Positions 44,720-54,030 are shown, counted from the stretch's first letter. The stretch is 64,000 bases of DNA from JANWKQ01 sp964624635 (GCA_964624635.1 CAZUXM010000009.1:1-64000); one strand, 5' to 3'. Made by a program: numbers and translations. Notes: a model not told the origin generated them from the sequence alone.

Positions 44720-46012
44720 ATGAGATATATACCTATTGATAAAGAGCTTTATATTACAAATCGCAAAACTCTGGCAAGCAAGCTATTACCGGGCAGTATG
44801 GCTATTGTTTGCAGTAATGATATCATGCCTACCAATGCTGATGGTACCATGGGCTTTAAACAAAACAGTGACTTGTTGTATTTAAGCGGTATTGATCAGG
44901 AAGAATCAATCCTGGTTATTTTCCCGGAGGCCAAAGACCCAAAACATAAGGAGATTCTTTTTATTAAAGAAACCAGCGAATTGATTGCTATTTGGGAAGG
45001 AGCCAAATTTACCAAAGAACAGGCTACCGAGTTAAGTGGAGTACAAACTGTTTTCTGGGTGCATGATTTTGAGACCATTTTAAAATCGTTAATGATTGAT
45101 GCCGAAAATATTTACCTGGGATCAAATGAGCATACCCGCAATACCAATGAGGTTGAAACCAGGACTAACAAATTTACTAAATGGTGCAAAGAACATTATC
45201 CTGTTCATCAATATCACAGATTAGCCCCTATCATTAATCGTTTACGTTCTGTAAAACATCCTTTGGAAATTGCTCAAATGCAAAAGGCTTGTGATATTAC
45301 CGAAAAAGGTTTTAGACGTTTATTGAAATTTGTAAAACCGGGAGTAAAAGAAAATGAAATTGAAGCGGAATTGATTCATGAATTTCTTATAAATAATTCC
45401 AATGGTTTTGCTTATGGACCTATTATTGCTTCTGGTATCAATTCATGTACTTTGCACTATATTGAAAATAAAGAAGTATGTAAGGACGGGGATATAATAT
45501 TGTTAGATGTTGCAGCCGAATATGGTAATTATGCCAGTGATTTAACCAGAGTTCTACCTGTAAACGGAAAATTCAGCAAACGTCAAAAAGATGTGTACAA
45601 TGCCGTTTTAAGAGTACAAAAACAAGCCATCCAGATGTTAAAACCGGGAGCCATTGTTAAAGACATCAATGAAAATGTTGGTTTATTAATTGAAAAAGAA
45701 TTGGTGGATTTGGGTTTAATTACCAACGAGGATATTAAAAAACAAGATCCCAACTGGCCTGCGTATAAAAAATACTTTATGCACGGCACTTCGCATTTCT
45801 TAGGATTAGATGTACATGATGTAGGTTACTTTAACGAACCAATTAAAGCCGGTATGGTGTTTACATGTGAACCCGGAATTTACATCAGAGAAGAATCTAT
45901 TGGTGTTCGTATAGAAAACGATATTGTAGTTTCGGATAACGGACCTATTGATCTGATGAAAAATATTCCGATTGAAGTAGAAGAAATTGAAACATTAATG
46001 AATTCAAAATAG
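44720..46012 (+). CDS. pepP: Xaa-Pro aminopeptidase (M24B)
   Basis: 430 residues. An N-terminal creatinase-like domain (SNDIMPTNADGTMGFKQNSD) precedes the pita-bread catalytic domain. Metal ligands are visible in LLDVAAEYGNYASDLTR (two Asp), HGTSHFLGLDVHD (His), FTCEPGIYI (Glu) and VRIENDIVV (Glu). It releases the N-terminal residue when proline is second, in the cytoplasm. An N run (44664-44673) lies just upstream, so the promoter may be partly hidden. Confidence 0.93.
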   Translation: MRYIPIDKELYITNRKTLASKLLPGSMAIVCSNDIMPTNADGTMGFKQNSDLLYLSGIDQEESILVIFPEAKDPKHKEILFIKETSELIAIWEGAKFTKEQATELSGVQTVFWVHDFETILKSLMIDAENIYLGSNEHTRNTNEVETRTNKFTKWCKEHYPVHQYHRLAPIINRLRSVKHPLEIAQMQKACDITEKGFRRLLKFVKPGVKENEIEAELIHEFLINNSNGFAYGPIIASGINSCTLHYIENKEVCKDGDIILLDVAAEYGNYASDLTRVLPVNGKFSKRQKDVYNAVLRVQKQAIQMLKPGAIVKDINENVGLLIEKELVDLGLITNEDIKKQDPNWPAYKKYFMHGTSHFLGLDVHDVGYFNEPIKAGMVFTCEPGIYIREESIGVRIENDIVVSDNGPIDLMKNIPIEVEEIETLMNSK

Positions 46013-46092
46013 TTCAATATTCGATATTCAAAGTTCAAAATTGTGTTTTATTACAATAAAATTTTGAACTTCGAATTTTGAACTTCGAATTT
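46013..46092. repeat. AT-rich hairpin and tandem 14-mer after pepP
   Basis: AAGTTCAAAATT (46030-46041) pairs exactly with AATTTTGAACTT (46059-46070). The following DNA repeats GAACTTCGAATTTT twice in tandem (46065-46092). It fills the pepP-trpS gap and could act as a terminator for pepP. Confidence 0.6.
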
Positions 46093-46106
46093 TAAATATT
46101 TAGTAC

Positions 46107-47084
46107 ATGTCAAGAATACTAACCGGTATACAAAGCACAGGAGTTCCGCATTTTGGGAACATTTTAGGTGCGATTAAACCATTGATTGAATTATCCAATC
46201 AACCGCAAAACGAAGCCTTTGCTTTTGTAGCTGACTTTCATTCGCTAACAACAATACGCAATGCTGTAGAAAGACGCAATAACACCAAAGCAGTAGTTGC
46301 TGCATGGATTGCTTGTGGATTTGATTACAAAAAAAACACCTTGTATCTACAAAGTGATGTACCAGAAGTAGCTGAACTTACCTGGTATTTATCATGTTTT
46401 GCACCATATCCTATGTTGGCCAATGCACATTCGTTTAAAGATAAAGGAGGAAGAATGAATGAGGTAAACGCAGGATTATTTACTTATCCTGTATTGATGG
46501 CGGCTGATATTATTGGATACGATGCCAATTTTGTTCCGGTGGGCAAAGATCAGATTCAACATTTAGAAATCACCAGAGATATTGCTACTTCTTTCAATAA
46601 TATTTACGGTGAAGTATTTGTTATTCCGGAAGCGAAAGTAGATGACAATGTAAAACTGGTTACGGGTACTGATGGTCAAAAAATGAGTAAATCATATGGT
46701 AATACCATCAACATCTTCTTACCTGAAAAAGAGCTCAAAAAACAAATCGGCACTATTGTAACGGATAGTACACCATTAGAAGAACCCAAAAATCCGGATA
46801 CTTGTAATGTATTTGCTTTATATAGATTGATAGCTACTCCAGAACAAGAAGCAGAGATGCGTAAAAAATATTTAGCCGGTGGTTTTGGTTACGGACATGC
46901 AAAGACTGAATTACTTACTTTAATTCTTGATCATTTTTCAAAAGAAAGAGAAACCTTTCAACGACTGATGGAAAATGAAAAAGAAATGGATGCTATTTTA
47001 CTTGAAGGAGCATCAAAAGCAAGAACTGTTATTACCAATGTACTTAACAGGGTAAGAGGGAAGCTGGGCTATAGAACTAAGTAG
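46107..47084 (+). CDS. trpS: Tryptophanyl-tRNA synthetase
   Basis: 325 residues, the usual bacterial length. Class I motifs: PHFGNILGA (HIGH equivalent) and KMSKSYGN. SVKLVTGTDGQ-type region before KMSKS and the anticodon-binding helical end are normal. It charges tRNA-Trp. Confidence 0.96.
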   Translation: MSRILTGIQSTGVPHFGNILGAIKPLIELSNQPQNEAFAFVADFHSLTTIRNAVERRNNTKAVVAAWIACGFDYKKNTLYLQSDVPEVAELTWYLSCFAPYPMLANAHSFKDKGGRMNEVNAGLFTYPVLMAADIIGYDANFVPVGKDQIQHLEITRDIATSFNNIYGEVFVIPEAKVDDNVKLVTGTDGQKMSKSYGNTINIFLPEKELKKQIGTIVTDSTPLEEPKNPDTCNVFALYRLIATPEQEAEMRKKYLAGGFGYGHAKTELLTLILDHFSKERETFQRLMENEKEMDAILLEGASKARTVITNVLNRVRGKLGYRTK

Positions 47085-47122
47085 TAACTTAATATTCAGC
47101 ACTTTAAAAGTTATTTTACGAG

Positions 47123-47153
47123 TTGAGTTTGCGTTAGCAAATTTGTATTTTTG
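47123..47153 (+). promoter_or_regulatory. Promoter of the antiporter gene
   Basis: TTG (47123-47125), 20 nt, TATTTTTG (47146-47153): both elements and spacing match the Bacteroidota consensus. It lies 15 nt before the ATG at 47168. Confidence 0.65.
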
Positions 47154-47167
47154 CATAAGCTATCTGC

Positions 47168-48640
47168 ATGAAGAAGAACCTGCTACTTTACTTAATTATT
47201 ATCGGCTTTTTTACAGCTTTGATATATTATTTTGTTGATTCAGGGAACGATCTTCAATCAGATGCCACCATAAAAAATTTACCTAATACATCTATAGTTG
47301 AACATGTGGAGTCTCCATCACATGATCCGGCCACTACTATCATTAATCAATTTAGTCATAACATTAAACAACCTTTGAGTTTGTTATTAATGCAAATTCT
47401 TTTGATACTGGTTGTATCCCGTACCTTTGGTATATTACTTACATGGATTGGACAACCCTCTGTAGTAGGTGAAATTATTGCAGGGATTGTTTTAGGCCCT
47501 TCTCTTATGGGATATTTTTTTCCTGAATTTTCAGAATTTATTTTTCCTAAAGACTCCACAAAAAATCTTCAATTCCTCAGTCAGATAGGATTGGCCTTTT
47601 TTATGTTTATCGTAGGAATGGAGCTGGATATTGATAAACTAAAACAAAAAGCACAAAAAGCATTTATCATCAGTCATGGAAGTATTATCATTTCATTTTT
47701 TATCGGAGTAGTTTTATCATTATATATATTTAAACAATTTGCGCCTTCGGGGGTAAGTTTTTTATCATTTGCATTATTTATGGGAGTAGCTATGAGTATC
47801 ACAGCCTTTCCTGTATTGGCACGTATAATGAAAGAAAGAGGAATTTCAAAAACTCCTATCGGGAACATGGTTATATCTTGTGCTGCTATTGATGATATTA
47901 CCGCCTGGTGTACTTTGGCTGTAATTATTGCCATTGCTAAAGCGGGTGGAATGGCAGCTTCATTATTAACCATTATCATGGCCGTTACTTTTGTTATAAT
48001 CATGATTGCAGTAGTACGTCCTATCCTAAAAAAAATCAGTGCCCGTATAGTAGATGGTGATAAGGTGAGTAAAACTACAGTAGCCATTGCATTTTTTATT
48101 ATGATGATGTCGGCGTATGCTACTGAAGTAATAGGTATACATGCTCTATTTGGAGCTTTTATGGCCGGAGTAGTCATGCCCAACAATATTAAATTCAAAG
48201 AACATTTGGCTCATAAAATCGAAGATGTTTCATTATTGTTATTACTCCCTATATTTTTTGCATTTACAGGTTTACGAACACAAATAGGATTGCTCAATCA
48301 AAGTCATTTATGGACTACCTTTTTTGTAGTGATGTGTTGTGCTGTTGCCGGAAAATTTGGGGGAGGATTTATCACATCAAAACTTACCGGACATTCATGG
48401 AAAGATTCATTTGTGGTAGGTGCATTAATGAATACTAGAGGATTAATGGAGCTCATTGTATTAAACATCGGCTACGATTTGGGGATACTATCTCCCGAAA
48501 TATTTGCCATCATGGTATTAATGGCATTAACCACTACCTTTATGACCGGCCCTTCATTAAGCTTCATCAATTTTGTATCTAAAAAAATAGAGGATTTTAG
48601 GTCTAAAAACAATCCAGTAAAACAGGATTCCGTCGAATAA
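47168..48640 (+). CDS. CPA2-family cation:proton antiporter (Kef/NapA-like)
   Basis: 490 residues. A first membrane helix and a roughly 50-residue periplasmic segment are followed by about twelve helices of the Na+/H+ exchanger fold. Core motifs: IGQPSVVGEIIAGIVLGPSLMG, MFIVGMELDID, and the crossed-helix CAAIDDITAWC with the paired Asp of electrogenic antiporters. No C-terminal TrkA-N domain, unlike KefB/KefC. It exchanges Na+ or K+ for protons. Confidence 0.9.
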   Translation: MKKNLLLYLIIIGFFTALIYYFVDSGNDLQSDATIKNLPNTSIVEHVESPSHDPATTIINQFSHNIKQPLSLLLMQILLILVVSRTFGILLTWIGQPSVVGEIIAGIVLGPSLMGYFFPEFSEFIFPKDSTKNLQFLSQIGLAFFMFIVGMELDIDKLKQKAQKAFIISHGSIIISFFIGVVLSLYIFKQFAPSGVSFLSFALFMGVAMSITAFPVLARIMKERGISKTPIGNMVISCAAIDDITAWCTLAVIIAIAKAGGMAASLLTIIMAVTFVIIMIAVVRPILKKISARIVDGDKVSKTTVAIAFFIMMMSAYATEVIGIHALFGAFMAGVVMPNNIKFKEHLAHKIEDVSLLLLLPIFFAFTGLRTQIGLLNQSHLWTTFFVVMCCAVAGKFGGGFITSKLTGHSWKDSFVVGALMNTRGLMELIVLNIGYDLGILSPEIFAIMVLMALTTTFMTGPSLSFINFVSKKIEDFRSKNNPVKQDSVE

Positions 48641-48731
48641 TAAATTCGCATCATCAATTAGTCGTTTTATTAAAAAATATTTGTTGGTTTTAAATAGCGG
48701 ATATATATTTAGATGATTAATTTATTCATCT

Positions 48732-49229
48732 ATGAAAAAAACACATGTATTATTAGTTACATTCATCGGGGTATTATTCTTCTCTTGTACTCCTGAACCA
48801 TCGGGGCCTAATTGTGGCAACATTAAATTTTCCTGGAAAGCCAACGGTACTTATTATGAAGGATATTCAGAATATCATTTTCTACCAAGTGGAAGCTGGA
48901 GTCACCATTCTTATGGATTTTCTGCTTGCACAGGAGAAAGCAGTCCTCCATCATTAAGTATTCGTTTAAAAGATCCAATTCAAGTGGGAACCTATAGTTT
49001 AATGAATATTAATGATGCTGACTCTCCATTTGAAGGAGATGGCAGTTATCTTGATGGTACAGGATCAGGATATTATGGAACAGATAGTGCTCATACAGGT
49101 ATAGTGATTATTACGGCAATGAATCTTGACAGTGCAATTACCGGTACTTTTAGCTTTAATACGTTACATTCCACTTCAACCAATACAATCAATATTACTG
49201 AGGGAAGTTTTACAGCTATTCCATATTGA
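48732..49229 (+). CDS. Hypothetical lipoprotein
   Basis: 165 residues. Lipobox VLFFSC (Cys 19). The mature body FSWKANGTYYEGYSEY...SIRLKDPIQVGTYSLMN is the beta-sandwich pattern of a Bacteroidota lipoprotein type with a W-x-A-N-G opening. Function unknown; single gene. Confidence 0.65.
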   Translation: MKKTHVLLVTFIGVLFFSCTPEPSGPNCGNIKFSWKANGTYYEGYSEYHFLPSGSWSHHSYGFSACTGESSPPSLSIRLKDPIQVGTYSLMNINDADSPFEGDGSYLDGTGSGYYGTDSAHTGIVIITAMNLDSAITGTFSFNTLHSTSTNTINITEGSFTAIPY

Positions 49230-49258
49230 AGAAATTTATTTTAGTAACCCCTGCACAA

Positions 49259-49486
49259 TTACACTTTTTCGAATAACAAAATCAACACCCATATTACCAG
49301 TATAATTAGCAGTACAAACATAAATACACGGCGGTATTTATACTTATATAACGGAGTTCGGTGTAAAGGAGTAGTTGCTTTTTCGTAATTATACGTAAGC
49401 TTTTTAAAGTCTTTGGTTGACTTTATCTCCTCATCCGTTAACTCATCCGGCTGGTTATCGATTATATATTTTGGGTTACTAGCCAT
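49259..49486 (-). CDS. Small tail-anchored protein coupled to the sigma factor
   Basis: 75 residues. A charged N-terminal 50 residues is followed by one C-terminal membrane helix (VFMFVLLIILVIWVLILLF). Its start overlaps the end of the sigma factor gene by 8 nt, so the two are translated together. Size and position fit a membrane partner of the sigma factor, but it lacks a recognisable anti-sigma zinc domain. Function inferred only from context. Confidence 0.65.
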   Translation of the reverse strand: MASNPKYIIDNQPDELTDEEIKSTKDFKKLTYNYEKATTPLHRTPLYKYKYRRVFMFVLLIILVIWVLILLFEKV

Positions 49487-50051
49487 GGTAATTCTCCTGA
49501 TAGATCTTTTTTAGCTTATCAATGATTCTATAAAACTTTACTTTGGCATTATTCTCCGTAATACCTAAAATATCACCGATTTCCTTAAAAGGTCTTGTTT
49601 CAAATATACGCAATTCTATCAATCCAACTTCTTCCGTATCTAAATGGTTAAGTAATTTACTAACCAGTTCAACTATTTCATTATGAGGATGGGTATCAAT
49701 CTCTTTTAAGAAAAAAACAAGTTGGTTATCATCGGCAGATATTACTCTGGCTTTTGAAGCTTTTCTAAAATGTTGAGCTATTTCGTTCAATGCAATTCGT
49801 ATTAGCCATGCAACAAATGGAGTTCCTTGAAACTTATAGTTCTTTAAATTCTGTAAAGCTTTTAAAAAAACATCGGCACAAATATCAGCTGAGAGTTCTT
49901 TATCGCGGGTTCTGGAATAAATAAATCTGAACAACTGGTTATAATGTTTATGATAAAGAGGCTCAAAATACTTGGGCTCTTTCATCGAAGCTCTTATCAG
50001 CTCCCATTCTCTTTTCAGGGCATCATCAGGTATCAAGTGCTCCGGATCCAA
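49479..50051 (-). CDS. ECF-type RNA polymerase sigma factor
   Basis: 190 residues. Region 2: FEPLYHKHYNQLFRFIYSRT, then DICADVFLKALQNL and TPFVAWLIRIALNE. Region 4: LIELRIFETRPFKEIGDILG, then ITENNAKVKFYRIIDKLKK with the recognition helix. It directs RNA polymerase to a small set of promoters. Upstream is an N run (50103-50112), so its own promoter may be lost. It probably works with the overlapping membrane protein at 49259-49486. Confidence 0.92.
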   Translation of the reverse strand: MDPEHLIPDDALKREWELIRASMKEPKYFEPLYHKHYNQLFRFIYSRTRDKELSADICADVFLKALQNLKNYKFQGTPFVAWLIRIALNEIAQHFRKASKARVISADDNQLVFFLKEIDTHPHNEIVELVSKLLNHLDTEEVGLIELRIFETRPFKEIGDILGITENNAKVKFYRIIDKLKKIYQENYHG

Positions 50052-50199
50052 ATGTTCAGTAGGTTGTTTTTTTGTATAATGGGTGAAGATAAAAAAAGAT
50101 ACNNNNNNNNNNTCGCAAAGGTTTTTTGAATGGAACTTGATTTTTTTTGGAACACAGATTGAAGGATTTTTTAGAAATTATAAAATTTATTTATTTAAT

Positions 50200-50325
50200 T
50201 GGGGCGGCCCCCTCGATTCCCACTTGCCCAAGCTATACCTACTCTGGGCCGGGCTATACGCTATACTCCTCAGCAAGTAGTTAAAACTCCTTGCTTGCGG
50301 GGTGCCGCTTCTATCCCTGCCGCAA
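50200..50325 (-). ncRNA. GC-rich structured intergenic element, copy B
   Basis: Read on the minus strand it begins CAGGGATAGAAGCGGCACCC and continues to TATAGCGTATAGCCCGG. These are the same two blocks, in the same order, as copy A (26285-26402). Between them GCAAG and CTTGC can form a stem. It fills the high-GC half of the 381-nt gap 50052-50432; the other half is AT-rich with an N run and shows nothing clear. Nature (RNA or DNA repeat) unknown. Confidence 0.4.
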
Positions 50326-50432
50326 ATACATAGTTTGTCGAAAAACAATCACAATAAAAACATCTTCTCCTGAAAATATTTTTCGTCGTAGCATAGATGG
50401 ACAATTGTTCATCCCTACAATATAATGGGGAA

Positions 50433-50957
50433 TTACTTTACATAGATGGTTGAAACAATTTTAGATGTATCGGACTTTGAATCAATTGCTCCGGAAACAA
50501 AAACTAATTCAGGTATTGAACTGGAAAAGAAAATAAACTGATGTGATTTGAGGGTATCAACCCGTCCAACATTATCATCCATATCCCACCATGTTGTTGC
50601 GGTGGGCAGACTCACCTTATGTCTTAAGAACAAATATTGTTCTCCATACATTCTCGGTTTCTTATAAAAGGAAAATAAAAAACTATCACCATTTTTCACA
50701 ACATATGCACTACTATCCTGCGCCCAAAAAACATTCGGATGAGTTTCTAATAATTTTTCTACTTTCTTATCATAGCTATAATAAGCAGCATAAAGTTTTT
50801 CATAATCTTCGCTCAATTGTGCTTTTTCGCGATCAGCTCTATTCAACTGAATTAATAAGTTTTTATTTGAACCATTTAAAAAAAATGTCATCATGCAGAG
50901 TATTATAATCACCAACACCAAGCCGGCTGTGATAAACTTCCATGTACGTACTTGCAT
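50433..50957 (-). CDS. Membrane-anchored hypothetical protein with coiled coil
   Basis: 174 residues. One N-terminal helix (FITAGLVLVIIILCMMTFFL, 8-27), a coiled-coil stretch (about 33-72, NKNLLIQLNRADREKAQLSE), then a beta-rich C-terminal part (SFLFSFYKKPRMYGEQYLFL). Function not recognised. It faces away from ilvE. Confidence 0.6.
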   Translation of the reverse strand: MQVRTWKFITAGLVLVIIILCMMTFFLNGSNKNLLIQLNRADREKAQLSEDYEKLYAAYYSYDKKVEKLLETHPNVFWAQDSSAYVVKNGDSFLFSFYKKPRMYGEQYLFLRHKVSLPTATTWWDMDDNVGRVDTLKSHQFIFFSSSIPELVFVSGAIDSKSDTSKIVSTIYVK

Positions 50958-51061
50958 ATATTAACAACTTATTATTACAAAATAACAAATAAAACCCAAT
51001 TTAAAGGTAAAAAATGGTAAATTGTATTAGGATTGTAATATTATTTATTTTTATTTGCGCT

Positions 51062-52138
51062 ATGAGTACAACATCTGGCATTTTGGATATAGAGATCGTA
51101 AAAAATTCCCAATCAAAAATTAAAGAAATTGATTTTAAAAATCTTGCCTTTGGTAAGAATTTTTCTGATCATATGTTGATGGCAGATTTTGCCAACGGAC
51201 AATGGAATGATTTCAGAATAATTCCTTTTGGAAATTTTGAAATCCACCCAAGCATGGCATCCTTACATTATGGCCAAGCTTTGTTTGAAGGCTTAAAAGC
51301 ATATCGTAGCCCTGAAGGTGATATATTGTTATTTCGCCCAATAGAAAATGCACGTCGTATGAATCGTTCTGCCGAACGCTTATGTATGGCTCAGTTGCCC
51401 GAAGAAATGTTCATGGAAGCATTAACCAGCTATCTTGACATTGAACGTGATTGGGTAAGTGCTGAAGAAGGATGTTCATTATATATTCGTCCATTCATGT
51501 TTAGTACCGAAGCGTTTTTAGGTGTAAAACCCAGTGATAATTATCGTTTTATGATTATTACTTCTCCTGTAGGAAATTATTATGACGGAGCTATCAAGGT
51601 AAAAGTAGAAATGCATTATACCCGTGCAGCACGTGGAGGTACAGGACAAGCTAAAGCCGCAGGAAACTATGCAGCTGCGCTATATCCTGCCAAATTAGGT
51701 CAGGATCAGGGATACCGTCAATTAGTATGGACAGATGCTGCTGAACATAAATACATTGAAGAATCAGGTACCATGAATATATTTTTTATGATGGATGGTA
51801 AATTGATTACACCTACCCTTGATTCAGGTACTATATTATCAGGTGTTACCCGTGACAGCGTGATTCAGATTGCCAAAAAATGGGGAATTACCGTTGAAGA
51901 GAGAAAAATAAGTACTGATGAGGTGGTAGATGCCATCAAATCAAAAAAACTCACTGAAGTATTTGGCGCAGGTACTGCAGCCACTATAGCTCAAATAAAA
52001 CTCATGAATATTGGAGATGTTGATTATGACCTCCCTGAAGTAGAAACCCGTGAGTTCTCTAATAAAGTCTCTCAATTTTTATCTGATCTTCGTACCGGAA
52101 AAATAGACGATCCTTTTGGTTGGGTCGTAAGGATTTGA
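51062..52138 (+). CDS. ilvE: Branched-chain amino acid aminotransferase
   Basis: 358 residues from ATG at 51062; the frame opens at 51014 but the extra 16 hydrophobic residues are absent from the family. Class IV PLP fold; the Schiff-base Lys lies in GTGQAKAAGNYAA. HYGQALFEGLKAYRSPEG and the PTLDSGTILSGVTRDSV block are typical. It interconverts Leu, Ile and Val with their keto acids. Confidence 0.95.
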   Translation: MSTTSGILDIEIVKNSQSKIKEIDFKNLAFGKNFSDHMLMADFANGQWNDFRIIPFGNFEIHPSMASLHYGQALFEGLKAYRSPEGDILLFRPIENARRMNRSAERLCMAQLPEEMFMEALTSYLDIERDWVSAEEGCSLYIRPFMFSTEAFLGVKPSDNYRFMIITSPVGNYYDGAIKVKVEMHYTRAARGGTGQAKAAGNYAAALYPAKLGQDQGYRQLVWTDAAEHKYIEESGTMNIFFMMDGKLITPTLDSGTILSGVTRDSVIQIAKKWGITVEERKISTDEVVDAIKSKKLTEVFGAGTAATIAQIKLMNIGDVDYDLPEVETREFSNKVSQFLSDLRTGKIDDPFGWVVRI

Positions 52139-52166
52139 TATACTTGTTATATCAATTTATCTGTGT

Positions 52167-53132
52167 ATGAAAAGACTTACTATAGCCTTCATGGCTGTGG
52201 TGTGTATCTTAAGCAACGCCTTTGCTCAGGATGAAGCACCCATTGAAAAAGACACTGTTAAGCTGGGAATTTATTTCACCTCTATTTATGATTTGAACCT
52301 GGCCGAAAAATCATTTACCACTGATTTCTGGATTTGGTATAACTATACCAACGATAGTATTAATCCATTAGAAAGTGTAGAAATATCCAATGCCAAAGAA
52401 TTTGAATTCATGTCAGATGATATTGAAAAAGTAGGCAACATTAATTGGGCTACACATAAATGTAAAGCCACCGTAAAAAAAGAATTTAACCTTAAAAATT
52501 TTCCGTTTGACAAACAGGAATTCCATATTGAGATAGAAGATGCTATATATGACAGTGAGCAACTTATTTATATTGCAGATATAAAAAATTCAAAATATGA
52601 TAAGAACATTAAACTGGATGAGTGGCGGATCAAATCATTTAAAGTAGAGCAACTTGAAAAAGAATATGAAACTACGTATGGTAATCCTGAATTAGAAGGC
52701 TCAAGTACTTACCCCGGATTAAGAGCTTCGTTTATATTGGAAAGAGATGGTGTAGGATTATTCTTTAAATTATTTATTGGAATTTATGTGGCTTATCTTA
52801 TCTCCTTGTCCGTGTTTTTTATGGGTCCTGAAAATCCTGAACGTTTCGGAATGATTGTGGGTGCTTTGTTTGCCGGAGTAGCTAATAAATACATTGTGGA
52901 GTCATTAATGCCACAAACAATTATGCTTACTTTGCCTGATAAGATTCACAATCTAACTTTCATATACATTATGTTCCATCTGGCAATTACTGTATTGGCA
53001 TATAGATTAAGTGTAAAAGAAAAAATGAAGTTAGGATGGAGAATTGATATTGCTTGTTTTATTTTATCTATAGGTAGTTTTATTGCTATCAACTGGATTT
53101 GGGTTGCACAAGCCATTGCTCAAACGCGATAA
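52167..53132 (+). CDS. Pentameric ligand-gated ion channel-like protein
   Basis: 321 residues. Signal peptide ending AFAQ (residues 1-21). An extracellular-type beta domain (about 30-195) carries NFPFDKQ (111-117), the conserved loop sequence of Cys-loop receptors. Four membrane helices follow at roughly 198-219, 226-246, 261-281 and 292-314. Only one Cys (99) is in the beta domain, so there is no disulfide loop, as in bacterial channels such as GLIC. In this family five subunits form an ion pore opened by a ligand bound in the periplasm. Ligand and ion are unknown. Similar short proteins in Bacteroidota are usually labelled hypothetical. Confidence 0.65.
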   Translation: MKRLTIAFMAVVCILSNAFAQDEAPIEKDTVKLGIYFTSIYDLNLAEKSFTTDFWIWYNYTNDSINPLESVEISNAKEFEFMSDDIEKVGNINWATHKCKATVKKEFNLKNFPFDKQEFHIEIEDAIYDSEQLIYIADIKNSKYDKNIKLDEWRIKSFKVEQLEKEYETTYGNPELEGSSTYPGLRASFILERDGVGLFFKLFIGIYVAYLISLSVFFMGPENPERFGMIVGALFAGVANKYIVESLMPQTIMLTLPDKIHNLTFIYIMFHLAITVLAYRLSVKEKMKLGWRIDIACFILSIGSFIAINWIWVAQAIAQTR

Positions 53133-53139
53133 AATAAAA

Positions 53140-53180
53140 ATCCTGACGTTCGCCTTTGGCGAAGTCAGGATAATTTTTTT
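53140..53180 (+). terminator. Terminator after the channel-like gene
   Basis: ATCCTGAC-g-TTCGCC-ttt-GGCGAA-GTCAGGAT followed by TAATTTTTTTT. One bulged g in a 14-bp stem. Lies 8 nt past the stop at 53132. Confidence 0.9.
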
Positions 53181-53215
53181 TAAGTTGCAAAAAAGTAAGT
53201 TGCCTGGGGAAAATT

Positions 53216-53506
53216 TTAATGTCTGTCTGAATTAAAATTTCTTCTGGGTTTAAAAGAAGATTTTTCCTTTGGAATGGCCTTTTTTACTACCATAGCCCTT
53301 CCGCTAAACTCGGTACCATTCAAATCTTCAATGGCCTTGTTAGCTTCATCATCGTTTGGCATTTCTACAAATGCAAAACCTTTACTGCGGCCACTCATAG
53401 AATCCTTAATTAATTTTGCAGATTCTACCTGACCTTTACTTGAGAATAACTCAAGAATTTGTTCTTCCGAAACCTTGAAATCAAGATTTCCTACATAGAT
53501 GTTCAT
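53216..53506 (-). CDS. RRM-type RNA-binding protein
   Basis: 96 residues, one RNA recognition motif: RNP-2 IYVGNL (3-8) and RNP-1 RSKGFAFVEM (about 41-50), followed by a short basic tail. Small glycine- or arginine-tailed RRM proteins in bacteria are often cold-induced RNA chaperones. This one has only about 20 tail residues. Target RNAs unknown. Confidence 0.93.
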   Translation of the reverse strand: MNIYVGNLDFKVSEEQILELFSSKGQVESAKLIKDSMSGRSKGFAFVEMPNDDEANKAIEDLNGTEFSGRAMVVKKAIPKEKSSFKPRRNFNSDRH

Positions 53507-53648
53507 AAAACAAAGAATAAAATTAATAATGATTGATTGGGTTTTTCACTCCTTTCAAGAACCAATATAATATAATTCAACCAACTTTTGTAAAAAACAA
53601 CCAAAAACTGTCGGTTTTTACTTAAATTTAGCCATCTAAACCCTGTAG

Positions 53649-54029
53649 ATGCAACGATTAGCAATATTCGTCTTCATTTCAATTTTCATCTGCTCTTGCG
53701 GCAAGTCAAACTTTATGCAGCAGATTCAGGGTACCTGGAAAGTAACGGAGGTAAATTATATCTATGAAAGTCATACCCAAACCTACTACCCTAATGAACA
53801 ACTATTTGTTTTTGAAAATAACAACTATGAGCATTGGCAGAATGGTGTTATTGCCGAAAATGGCAACTTTAGTGTAAACCCCAAAGTGACCCAAATCCAA
53901 TTCTTTTCTGATCAGGGAGGAAGTTATACTTATTATATCATAGATAGAAACGAGAACACCCAACATTGGAAAAGTAAGGCGAAGCTCATTGATTTTTATC
54001 TGGATTTTAAGTTAGAAAAAATAGACTAG
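53649..54029 (+). CDS. Lipocalin-like lipoprotein
   Basis: 126 residues. Signal and lipobox IFICSC (Cys 17), then QQIQGTWKVTEVNYI, the small lipocalin-like opening. Beta-rich body (FENNNYEHWQ, GSYTYYIID). Convergent with trhO, only one base between the stops. Ligand unknown. Confidence 0.65.
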   Translation: MQRLAIFVFISIFICSCGKSNFMQQIQGTWKVTEVNYIYESHTQTYYPNEQLFVFENNNYEHWQNGVIAENGNFSVNPKVTQIQFFSDQGGSYTYYIIDRNENTQHWKSKAKLIDFYLDFKLEKID

Positions 54030-54030
54030 G

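Noticed and set aside
47674..48198. 174-codon minus-strand frame inside the antiporter gene
   Set aside because: Wholly antisense to a clear transporter gene; its composition is the complement of membrane helices.
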